This document shows positions 1 through 5,741 of a DNA stretch of 11,631 nt, in pieces. This DNA comes from Bacteroidales bacterium (GTDB taxonomy: Bacteria; Bacteroidota; Bacteroidia; Bacteroidales; UBA3663): assembly GCA_017632695.1 (NCBI GenBank), contig JAGBQS010000204.1, positions 1 through 11,631 of the forward strand. Direction: 5' to 3'. The translations under genes and the position numbers were made by a program. The notes under the pieces are model-generated. The model was given only the letters and a program-made list of their open reading frames with translations. It was not told where the DNA came from and did not search any database. How positions within the stretch are numbered: the stretch's first letter is position 1; every line of letters begins with the position of its first letter.

Positions 1-791
1 CACCATCGCCCTTCCTGGATCCTGAACTTCGCGCACAGATGGGTGCGGCCGCCGTTGCAGCTGCCAAAGCCGTCAATTACGTAGGTGCTGGCACCATCGA
101 GTTCCTGGTGGATAAATACAAGCACTTCTATTTCCTGGAGATGAACACGCGCCTGCAGGTGGAGCATCCGGTTACCGAAGAGGTGGTCGGTCTGGATCTG
201 GTTAAGCAGCAGATTCTGGTTGCCGACGGACAGCCGCTCAGCATCCGGCAGGAAGATGTACTTCAGCGCGGACACGCCATCGAATGCCGCATCTGTGCCG
301 AGGATACCGACAATAACTTCCGTCCGGCACCGGGCATCACCAGCCGTCTGGTGGAGCCTCACGGTCCTGGCATCCGCATCGACTCGGCCGTGTACGAAGG
401 CTACGAGATTCCGATGTACTACGACCCGATGATAGGCAAGCTCATTGTATGGGCTACCACCCGCAAGTATGCCATCGAGCGTATGCGCCGCGCATTGTAT
501 GAATACCGCGTAGCGGGTCTGGTAACCAACATCCGCTATCTGCGCCGCATCATCGACGTCCCACAGTTCAAGGAAGGCAACTACGACACCTCGTTCATTG
601 AGGTGACCCAGGAACGCCTGCGTCCGCGTCCGGGCTTCAAGAACGACTCGGAAGACATGGCCATCATTGCAGCTTACATCGACTATCTGATGAACTATGA
701 GGAGAACATGCCCGACAATGACTGCGCCAACAACAACGCCCTGAACCGCTGGCGTGCCTTCGGTCTGCAGAAAGGCGTCCTGAGAGTGTAA
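1..791 (+). CDS. Biotin carboxylase subunit of an acyl-CoA carboxylase (5' part missing)
   Basis: The reading frame is open from the left window edge (codons in phase from base 3) to a TAA at 789-791, giving the C-terminal 262 residues; roughly the first half lies outside. It catalyses ATP-dependent carboxylation of biotin on the carrier protein. Visible family features are PSPFLDPELRAQMG at the edge, the ATP-grasp active-site segment FLEMNTRLQVEHPVTE (metal-binding Glu, Asn, catalytic Arg), AIECRICAED, the GIRIDS arginine region and YYDPMIGKLI. After the point where E. coli AccC would end (near QERL) the protein continues about 55 residues, including a helical AIIAAYIDYL segment and the end LQKGVLRV. 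This tail resembles the linker that follows the BC domain in fused PccA-type alpha subunits. It is followed after 39 bp by the biotin carrier gene and then by the carboxyltransferase, so it belongs to a carboxylase rather than to a decarboxylase pump. Pyruvate carboxylase subunit A is the usual alternative label; the downstream acyl-CoA carboxyltransferase argues against it. Confidence 0.93.
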   Translation, partial: PSPFLDPELRAQMGAAAVAAAKAVNYVGAGTIEFLVDKYKHFYFLEMNTRLQVEHPVTEEVVGLDLVKQQILVADGQPLSIRQEDVLQRGHAIECRICAEDTDNNFRPAPGITSRLVEPHGPGIRIDSAVYEGYEIPMYYDPMIGKLIVWATTRKYAIERMRRALYEYRVAGLVTNIRYLRRIIDVPQFKEGNYDTSFIEVTQERLRPRPGFKNDSEDMAIIAAYIDYLMNYEENMPDNDCANNNALNRWRAFGLQKGVLRV

Positions 792-830
792 AAGTCCACA
801 CTAATCCTATTAAACCATCAACCTAAATAT

Positions 831-1349
831 ATGGAAATCCAAATAGGCAACCGCCTTGCCGAAGTAACCCTGCTCAGTAAGGACGGAAACAAGGTATCCA
901 TCGAAATAGATGGAAAAGTATATAACGTCGACATCTGCATGTTCCCCAACGGACAGGTTTCGATTCTGGATAACGGCATATCGTACGACGCTACGCTCAT
1001 TAAGGGCGACACCGGCAAACATTACCGCGTAGGCCTGAACTACTCGAACTACGAAATCGACATGCTCGACTCGCAGGCCAAGTACATGCGTATGCGCAAA
1101 AAACAGAACAGCGAGAAACAGGACGATAAGGTAAAGGCCCCGATGCCATGCAAGATTGTGAAAATCTATGTCCAGCCCGGTCAGGAACTGCAGGCAGGCG
1201 ACATTGTGCTCACCATCGAGGCTATGAAGATGCAGTCGAACATCGCCGTATCGGAAGCCTGCACAGTGGCCGAAATCAAGTGTGCCGAAAACGACAGCGT
1301 CATGGCCGATCAGGTACTTGTAACTTTGAATGTAACCCAGAAAGATTAA
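831..1349 (+). CDS. Biotin carboxyl carrier protein with N-terminal BT-like domain
   Basis: This 172-residue protein carries biotin between the carboxylase and the carboxyltransferase. Residues about 103-170 are a biotinyl/lipoyl domain starting at APMPCKIVKI, with the biotinylation motif EAMKM at 130-134; the modified lysine is K133 (codon 1227-1229). Residues 1-90 are predicted beta-rich (VSIEIDGKVYNVDI, GQVSILDNGISYDA, YRVGLNYSNYEIDML) and resemble the BT domain that holds alpha and beta subunits together in propionyl-CoA carboxylase. A charged, Lys/Gln-rich linker (about 88-102) joins the two. The protein is therefore not a plain AccB but the C-terminal half of a PccA-like subunit encoded separately. 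The ATG at 831 is the first in frame after the upstream stop and follows an AT-rich stretch without a clear Shine-Dalgarno sequence. The carboxyltransferase gene begins 11 bp downstream, so co-transcription and translational coupling are likely. Confidence 0.92.
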   Translation: MEIQIGNRLAEVTLLSKDGNKVSIEIDGKVYNVDICMFPNGQVSILDNGISYDATLIKGDTGKHYRVGLNYSNYEIDMLDSQAKYMRMRKKQNSEKQDDKVKAPMPCKIVKIYVQPGQELQAGDIVLTIEAMKMQSNIAVSEACTVAEIKCAENDSVMADQVLVTLNVTQKD

Positions 1350-1360
1350 TATAAAACGAT

Positions 1361-2806
1361 ATGGAAAAGAAAAAACTTAACGTTCGCGAACGTATCGATT
1401 TATTGCTCGATAAAGGAACCTTTGTAGAGGTAGATAAATATGTAAAGCACCATTGCACCAACTTCGGCATGGAGAACAAACGCTATGCCGGCGATGGCGT
1501 AGTGTGCGGTTATGGCAAGATTGACGGCCGGCTGGTATTTGTGTACGGTTTTGACTTTGCCGTTTTGGGCGGCTCGCTCAGCGCTGCCAACGCTGCCAAG
1601 ATTGCCAAGGTTCAGGATGCCGCCTTGCGCAACGGAGCACCTATCATCGGACTGAACGACTCCGGTGGCGCACGTATTCAGGAAGGCATCGAATCGCTGT
1701 CCGGCTTCGGCGATATCTTTTACCGCAATGTGATGGCTTCGGGCGTCATCCCGCAGATTTCGGCCATCATGGGTCCATGCGCCGGCGGCAGCTGCTACTC
1801 TCCTGCCCTCACCGACTTTATCCTGATGGTTCGCGAGGAATCGCAGATGTTCATTACAGGCCCGAATGTGGTAAAGCAGGTTACCCAGGAGGAATGCGAC
1901 AAGGAAACATTGGGCGGCGCTGATGTCCACTCGACCAAGTCGGGTGTCTGCCAGTTTGTTTGCGACAGCGACGAGGAATGTCTCATGACCATCCGCGAAC
2001 TGATCGGATTCCTGCCTAACAACAACATGGAGGATGCTCCCCGTCATCCTGCCACCGACGAACTGACACGCGAGGTGCACGAGCTGGATGGCGTTGTTCC
2101 TGCCGACCCGAACCTCCCTTACAACATCAAGGACATCATCGAACCGGTTTGCGACCACCAGTACTTCTTCGAGATTGCTCCTAACTTTGCCAAGAACCTG
2201 GTTATCGGTTTCGGACGCATGGCCGGACAGACCGTCGGATTCGTGGCCAACCAGCCGCAGGTTCTGGCTGGGTCACTCGACATCGATGCCTCAGAAAAAG
2301 GCGCACGCTTTGTCCGCTTCTGCGACTGCTTCAACATCCCTATCATTGCCATCGAGGATGTGCCCGGCTTTATGCCAGGTATCAATCAGGAACACGGCGG
2401 CATTATCCGTCACGGAGCCAAGCTGCTCTACGCCTTTGCCGAAGCTACCGTTCCGAAGATTACCCTCATTGCACGCAAGGCATACGGTGGAGCATACATC
2501 GTGATGAACTCCAAGCAGCTGGGTGCCGATGTGAACCTCGCCTACGAGAGTGCCGAAATTGCCGTGATGGGTGCCAAGGGTGCCGTTTCGATCCTGTACC
2601 GCAATGAGACTCCCGAACAGCAGGCTGAACGCATCAAGGAATACGAGGCCAAGTTCAACAATCCGTACTGCGCTGCCGAACTGGGCTACATTGATGACAT
2701 CATTGCTCCTGCCGATACACGCAAGGCACTTATCCAGGCTTTGGACTGTTGCCGGAACAAGAACAAATCGAATCCGCCCAAAAAGCATGGCAATATGCCG
2801 GTTTAA
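1361..2806 (+). CDS. Acyl-CoA carboxylase carboxyltransferase (beta) subunit, propionyl-CoA carboxylase type
   Basis: This 481-residue subunit moves the carboxyl group from carboxybiotin to an acyl-CoA. Both crotonase-like halves are present. The N-terminal half has NVRERIDLLLDKGTF (7-21), DFAVLGGSLS (65-74), INDSGGARIQEG-like residues 98-109 and GPCAGGSCYSPALTDF (138-153). The C-terminal half has IEDVPGFMPGINQEHGG (331-347) and ARKAYGGAYIVMNSKQLGAD (371-390). PccB and methylmalonyl-CoA decarboxylase alpha subunits usually run about 510-520 residues and have some 30-40 residues before the R-E-R-I segment. Here these are absent, and an in-frame stop at 1352-1354 rules out an upstream start. 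The neighbouring biotin carboxylase favours an ATP-dependent carboxylase over a sodium-pumping decarboxylase, since no membrane subunit is seen. Residue 380, after AYGGAY, is Ile, whereas strict propionyl-CoA enzymes have Asp, so acetyl-CoA may also be used. The exact substrate is inferred. Codon use is strongly biased (GCC, CTG, ATC), suggesting high expression. Confidence 0.92.
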   Translation: MEKKKLNVRERIDLLLDKGTFVEVDKYVKHHCTNFGMENKRYAGDGVVCGYGKIDGRLVFVYGFDFAVLGGSLSAANAAKIAKVQDAALRNGAPIIGLNDSGGARIQEGIESLSGFGDIFYRNVMASGVIPQISAIMGPCAGGSCYSPALTDFILMVREESQMFITGPNVVKQVTQEECDKETLGGADVHSTKSGVCQFVCDSDEECLMTIRELIGFLPNNNMEDAPRHPATDELTREVHELDGVVPADPNLPYNIKDIIEPVCDHQYFFEIAPNFAKNLVIGFGRMAGQTVGFVANQPQVLAGSLDIDASEKGARFVRFCDCFNIPIIAIEDVPGFMPGINQEHGGIIRHGAKLLYAFAEATVPKITLIARKAYGGAYIVMNSKQLGADVNLAYESAEIAVMGAKGAVSILYRNETPEQQAERIKEYEAKFNNPYCAAELGYIDDIIAPADTRKALIQALDCCRNKNKSNPPKKHGNMPV

Positions 2807-2816
2807 TAAGGTTTGT

Positions 2817-2842
2817 GCAAAAAAAATGCTATTTTATTTTGC
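2817..2842. repeat. AT-rich imperfect inverted repeat upstream of TrpB2
   Basis: GCAAAAAAAAT (2817-2827), a 3-base loop, and ATTTTATTTTGC (2831-2842) form an 11-bp stem with one bulged A (2836). It lies just after the carboxylase operon, and a run of seven T follows at 2851-2857. It could act as a weak terminator for the operon, although only the two outer pairs are G-C. Its right arm also contains the TTTG -33 element of the next promoter, so an operator role is equally possible. Confidence 0.4.
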
Positions 2843-2868
2843 CGTTTAGATTTTTTTGTATACCTTTG
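2838..2868 (+). promoter_or_regulatory. Bacteroidota-type promoter for trpB2
   Basis: TTTG at 2838-2841 is followed by a 19-bp spacer and TACCTTTG at 2861-2868, an exact match to the TTTG / TAnnTTTG consensus of the phylum's primary sigma factor. Transcription should start near 2874-2876, leaving an AT-rich leader of about 50 nt before the ATG at 2927. The TrpB2 gene is thus expressed independently of the carboxylase operon. Confidence 0.85.
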
Positions 2869-2926
2869 CGGCCAAATAAGCGAATAACAATCTATTGCAT
2901 TTACAAACTTTTAAATCCACTGAACA

Positions 2927-4303
2927 ATGGAAACTAAAATTCCTTACAAGATTTACCTGGCTGAGGATGAAATCCCCACCCGCTGGTACAACATGCGTGC
3001 CGACATGAAGAACAAACCGGCTCCGCTTATCAGCCCTGCCGACGGACACGCTCTGACCATCGAGGAGATGAATCCTATCTTCTGCGAAGAACTCAACAAA
3101 CAGGAGCTCGACAATGACACCGCCTGGTTCGACATCCCCGCTCCCGTGCTCGAGTTTTACAAGATGTATCGTCCTTCACCACTTGTACGTGCCTACTTCC
3201 TTGAAAAGGCTCTTGGCACTCCCGCCAAGATTTACTATAAGTTTGAGGGCAACAACACGTCAGGTTCCCATAAGCTGAATTCTTCCATTGCTCAGGCCTA
3301 TTATGCCAAGGCACAGGGTCTGAAGGGTGTTACCACCGAAACCGGTGCCGGACAGTGGGGTACAGCCCTCAGCATGGCTTGTGCCTATTTCGGACTTGAC
3401 TGCAAGGTGTACATGGTGAAGGTTTCGTATGAGCAGAAGCCTTTCCGTCGCGAAGTAATGCGTACCTATGGTGCCAACGTCACCCCATCACCCAGCCAGA
3501 CCACTGAGGTAGGCCGAAAGATTCTGGCCGACCACCCTGGCACAAGCGGATCTTTGGGCTGTGCCATCTCCGAAGCCGTTGAGGCCGCCGTGAAGACTCC
3601 AGGCTATCGCTACGTACTTGGTTCTGTGCTCAATCAGGTAGTCCTCCACCAGTCTATCATCGGTCTGGAAACCCAGGCTGCCCTGAAAAAATACGGCATC
3701 AAGCCGGATATCCTGATCGGCTGCGCAGGCGGCGGTTCGAACCTGGGCGGTTTTGCTGCTCCATTCTTTGGCGAAATGCTTCGCGGTGAGGCTAACTACA
3801 AGATTATCGGCGTTGAGCCGGCATCGTGCCCAAGCTTTACACGCGGCACCTTTGCCTACGACTTCTGCGATACAGGTATGATCTGCCCATTGGCCAAAAT
3901 GTACACTTTGGGCAGCCAGTTCATTCCTTCGGCCAACCACGCAGGCGGTCTGCGCTTCCACGGTATCAGCCCATCGCTGGCTCAGTTGTATCACGACGGA
4001 TACTTCGAGGCACGTGCCGTTGAACAGACCTCTGTATTTGAAGCTGCCGAACAGTTTGCCCGTACGGAAGGCATCCTGCCGGCTCCTGAGTCAAGCCACG
4101 CAATCCGCGTTGCCATCGACGAAGCCCTGAAATGCAAGGAAACGGGCGAAGAAAAGACCATCGTCTTCAACCTGACCGGAACGGGTTACTTCGACCTCTA
4201 TGCCTACCAGCAGTTTAACGACAAGACCATGTCGGATGTTATTCCAAGCGACGAAGCCATTGCCGATTCGCTGAAGAAACTGCCTAAGTTCGGCAACGAA
4301 TAA
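2927..4303 (+). CDS. trpB: Tryptophan synthase beta chain, TrpB2 (long) form
   Basis: This 458-residue fold-type II PLP enzyme condenses indole with serine (or O-phosphoserine in some TrpB2 enzymes) to give tryptophan. The TrpB2 signature is clear: an N-terminal extension of about 80 residues beginning KIYLAEDEIPTRWYN, then RPSPLVRAYFLEKALG (82-97) and KFEGNNTSGSHKLNSS with the PLP lysine at K116. Next come ETGAGQWG (138-145; TrpB1 has GAGQHG) with the catalytic Glu at E138, and the phosphate-binding GCAGGGSN (265-272). Length 458 fits TrpB2; TrpB1 is about 400. No trpA or other trp gene is near. The gene stands alone between its own promoter and terminator, as TrpB2 genes often do, and may rescue free indole rather than work in the alpha-beta complex. 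The ATG at 2927 is the natural start given the promoter position. Assignment to the family is firm; the physiological amino donor is not determined by the sequence. Confidence 0.94.
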   Translation: METKIPYKIYLAEDEIPTRWYNMRADMKNKPAPLISPADGHALTIEEMNPIFCEELNKQELDNDTAWFDIPAPVLEFYKMYRPSPLVRAYFLEKALGTPAKIYYKFEGNNTSGSHKLNSSIAQAYYAKAQGLKGVTTETGAGQWGTALSMACAYFGLDCKVYMVKVSYEQKPFRREVMRTYGANVTPSPSQTTEVGRKILADHPGTSGSLGCAISEAVEAAVKTPGYRYVLGSVLNQVVLHQSIIGLETQAALKKYGIKPDILIGCAGGGSNLGGFAAPFFGEMLRGEANYKIIGVEPASCPSFTRGTFAYDFCDTGMICPLAKMYTLGSQFIPSANHAGGLRFHGISPSLAQLYHDGYFEARAVEQTSVFEAAEQFARTEGILPAPESSHAIRVAIDEALKCKETGEEKTIVFNLTGTGYFDLYAYQQFNDKTMSDVIPSDEAIADSLKKLPKFGNE

Positions 4304-4322
4304 GCAGAACTCCATAAGAATT

Positions 4323-4358
4323 AAGCGTGGAACCTATCAATAAGGCTCCACGCTTTTG
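4323..4358 (+). terminator. Rho-independent terminator of trpB2
   Basis: AAGCGTGGA (4323-4331) pairs perfectly with TCCACGCTT (4347-4355). After one A/C mismatch the stem continues with two more C-G pairs (CC 4333-4334 with GG 4344-4345), leaving a 9-nt AT-rich loop, and T residues follow. It lies 20 bp after the trpB stop. Read on the minus strand the downstream tract is only moderately U-rich (TTAATTCTTAT), so it may serve nspC weakly as well. Confidence 0.88.
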
Positions 4359-4431
4359 TTATATACGGGTCTGTCCGGCCTCAACTGTTTTATCTGGCTG
4401 TATATTCTGTCGGGGCAGAAAGAATGGATAA

Positions 4432-5598
4432 TCAGTCCATCCGGTTCCGATAATCCTCGTATGAGAACTCGCGCAGCATTTCAATCCTGCCATCTGTGTG
4501 ACGCAAGGCTATTGCCGGATGCGAGACGCCATTGAAAGTGTTGGTCTTGACGGTAGTATAATGAATCATATCCTCGAGAACCACATAATCGCCTATTTGT
4601 AACGGTTTCGGGAAACGCCAGGAACTCATGAAGTCGCCCGACAGGCAGCTGTTTCCTCCCAACCGATACACATTCCCGTCGGTGGATGTCTCATTCTCTA
4701 ATGTTTCGGCTCCCCGGACGGCTGGCCAATAAGGCATTTCGAGACAATCGGGCATGTGGCAGGCAAACGAAACATTCAGGATGGCTGTCCGTATTCCCTT
4801 GTTCTCAACGATATCCACAACTCTTGCAATAAGCGGACCCGTCTGCCAGGCAAAGGCAGAACCCGGTTCGAGGATAATCCGAAGCCACGGATAGCGTTGA
4901 TGCAAGCCCTTCAGAATAGAAATCAGATGATCAACATTATAATCCTTCCGGGTCATGAGATGCCCGCCTCCCAGATTCAGCCATTTGAGCTGACGGAACC
5001 ATTTGGAGAACTTTTCTTCCAGATGGACCAGGGTATGTTCCAAAGCTTCGGCCGAAGACTCGCAATGACAATGGCAATGAAAACCTTCTACCCCCGCTGG
5101 CAGGACATCGGACAGATCGGTACAGAGAATACCGAACCGGCTGCCAGGAGCACAGGGATTATAAATCTCCGTCTCGATTTCCGAATACTCCGGGTTAACG
5201 CGCAAGCCGCACGAAACGCCGGCTTTCAGCGCTTTGTCGGAATAGCGTCCGAACTGGGAAAGGGAGTTGAAAGTGATATGCGAGGAACAAGACAGAATTG
5301 TGTCAATATTGTCATCATCGTAGGCTGGAGAATACGTATGAGCCTTGGTTCCGAACTCCTCGTAAGCCAGGCGCGCTTCGCTCAATGACGAAGCCGTTGT
5401 ATGGCTGATGTATTCACGAAAAATCGGGAACGTTTTCCATAAAGCATATGCCTTGAAGGCCAGAATGATCTCCACATCGGCCTCGTCCGCAACTTTACTG
5501 ATAAGCTGCAGGTTGCGACGCAACAGTCTCTCTTCCAAAACATAGCACGGTGACGGATAACTGCCGTACTCTTCCTCCCGGATATCCGATTCAATCAT
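4432..5598 (-). CDS. nspC: Carboxynorspermidine/carboxyspermidine decarboxylase
   Basis: This 388-residue fold-type III PLP decarboxylase (alanine racemase/ornithine decarboxylase superfamily) removes the carboxyl group from carboxynorspermidine or carboxyspermidine, completing norspermidine or spermidine synthesis in the cytoplasm. Visible features: ILAFKAYALWKTFPIFREY with the PLP lysine K49, TASSLSEARLAYEEFG (68-83), NLGGGHLMTRKDY (208-220), ILEPGSAFAWQTG (242-254), CHMPDCLEMPYWPAVRG (280-296), and GGNSCLSGDF with the probable catalytic Cys C318. Length matches NspC; lysine and diaminopimelate decarboxylases are about 420 residues and lack the WKTFP and HMPD segments. At 173-180 the sequence is F followed by three His-Cys pairs and Glu, where I remember the family having a less regular LHFHTLCE-like segment. 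The partner dehydrogenase is not in the window. It is convergent with trpB2 and divergent from the AraC gene, with a promoter and palindrome between them. In Bacteroidota the product is expected to be spermidine (family knowledge). Confidence 0.93.
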   Translation of the reverse strand: MIESDIREEEYGSYPSPCYVLEERLLRRNLQLISKVADEADVEIILAFKAYALWKTFPIFREYISHTTASSLSEARLAYEEFGTKAHTYSPAYDDDNIDTILSCSSHITFNSLSQFGRYSDKALKAGVSCGLRVNPEYSEIETEIYNPCAPGSRFGILCTDLSDVLPAGVEGFHCHCHCESSAEALEHTLVHLEEKFSKWFRQLKWLNLGGGHLMTRKDYNVDHLISILKGLHQRYPWLRIILEPGSAFAWQTGPLIARVVDIVENKGIRTAILNVSFACHMPDCLEMPYWPAVRGAETLENETSTDGNVYRLGGNSCLSGDFMSSWRFPKPLQIGDYVVLEDMIHYTTVKTNTFNGVSHPAIALRHTDGRIEMLREFSYEDYRNRMD

Positions 5599-5631
5599 GA
5601 CTAAACGGTTTATTTATTTGTAAAATCGACG

Positions 5632-5663
5632 CAAAGATAAGGATTTTTCGGCGAAATATCAAT
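5632..5663 (-). promoter_or_regulatory. Probable nspC promoter
   Basis: Reading the minus strand, TATCTTTG (5639 to 5632) matches TAnnTTTG exactly. At 20 bp upstream lies ATTG (5663 to 5660), three of four bases of the TTTG -33 element. Transcription would begin near 5625, about 27 nt before the ATG at 5598. The 11-base palindrome TTTCG-G-CGAAA (5646-5656) sits in the spacer and could be an operator. Confidence 0.65.
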
Positions 5664-5669
5664 TTTTTG

Positions 5670-5697
5670 TTACAAATATTGCATCAATATTTTGTAA
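5670..5697. promoter_or_regulatory. Near-perfect palindrome between divergent promoters; candidate operator
   Basis: TTACAAATATTG (5670-5681), a CAT spacer, and CAATATTTTGTAA (5685-5697) form a 12-bp dyad broken only by one extra T in the right arm. The inner 8-bp arms (AAATATTG and CAATATTT) are perfect. The right arm contains the -33 TTTG (5691-5694) of the AraC-gene promoter, and the left arm ends 7 bp from the -33 region of the nspC promoter, so a bound protein could affect both genes. The dyad is sequence-evident; its function and ligand are inferred. Confidence 0.55.
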
Positions 5698-5721
5698 ATT
5701 CATTCATTATTCATATATTTG
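5691..5721 (+). promoter_or_regulatory. Bacteroidota-type promoter of the AraC-family gene
   Basis: TTTG (5691-5694), a 19-bp spacer and TATATTTG (5714-5721) match the phylum consensus exactly. The start of transcription is expected near 5728, only about 14 nt before the ATG at 5742. This also decides the start codon: an upstream in-frame ATG at 5667 lies before the promoter and cannot be used from it. Confidence 0.85.
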
Positions 5722-5741
5722 CACCCGAAAATCCCTTTTGT

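Noticed and set aside
1400..2158. 252-codon minus-strand open frame inside the carboxyltransferase gene
   Set aside because: It is a shadow of a well-conserved gene; the translation has no recognisable domain.
1..2806. Reading the operon as a sodium-pumping methylmalonyl-CoA decarboxylase
   Set aside because: A biotin carboxylase is present and no membrane beta or small gamma/delta subunit is seen, which fits an ATP-dependent carboxylase.
4357..4431. Possible small hairpin TTCTG/CAGAA downstream of nspC as its terminator
   Set aside because: The stem is only 5 bp with no clear U-tract on the minus strand; too weak to call.
5667..5741. Upstream in-frame ATG extending the AraC-family protein by 25 residues
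   Set aside because: It precedes the consensus promoter (5691-5721), so transcripts from that promoter would not contain it.
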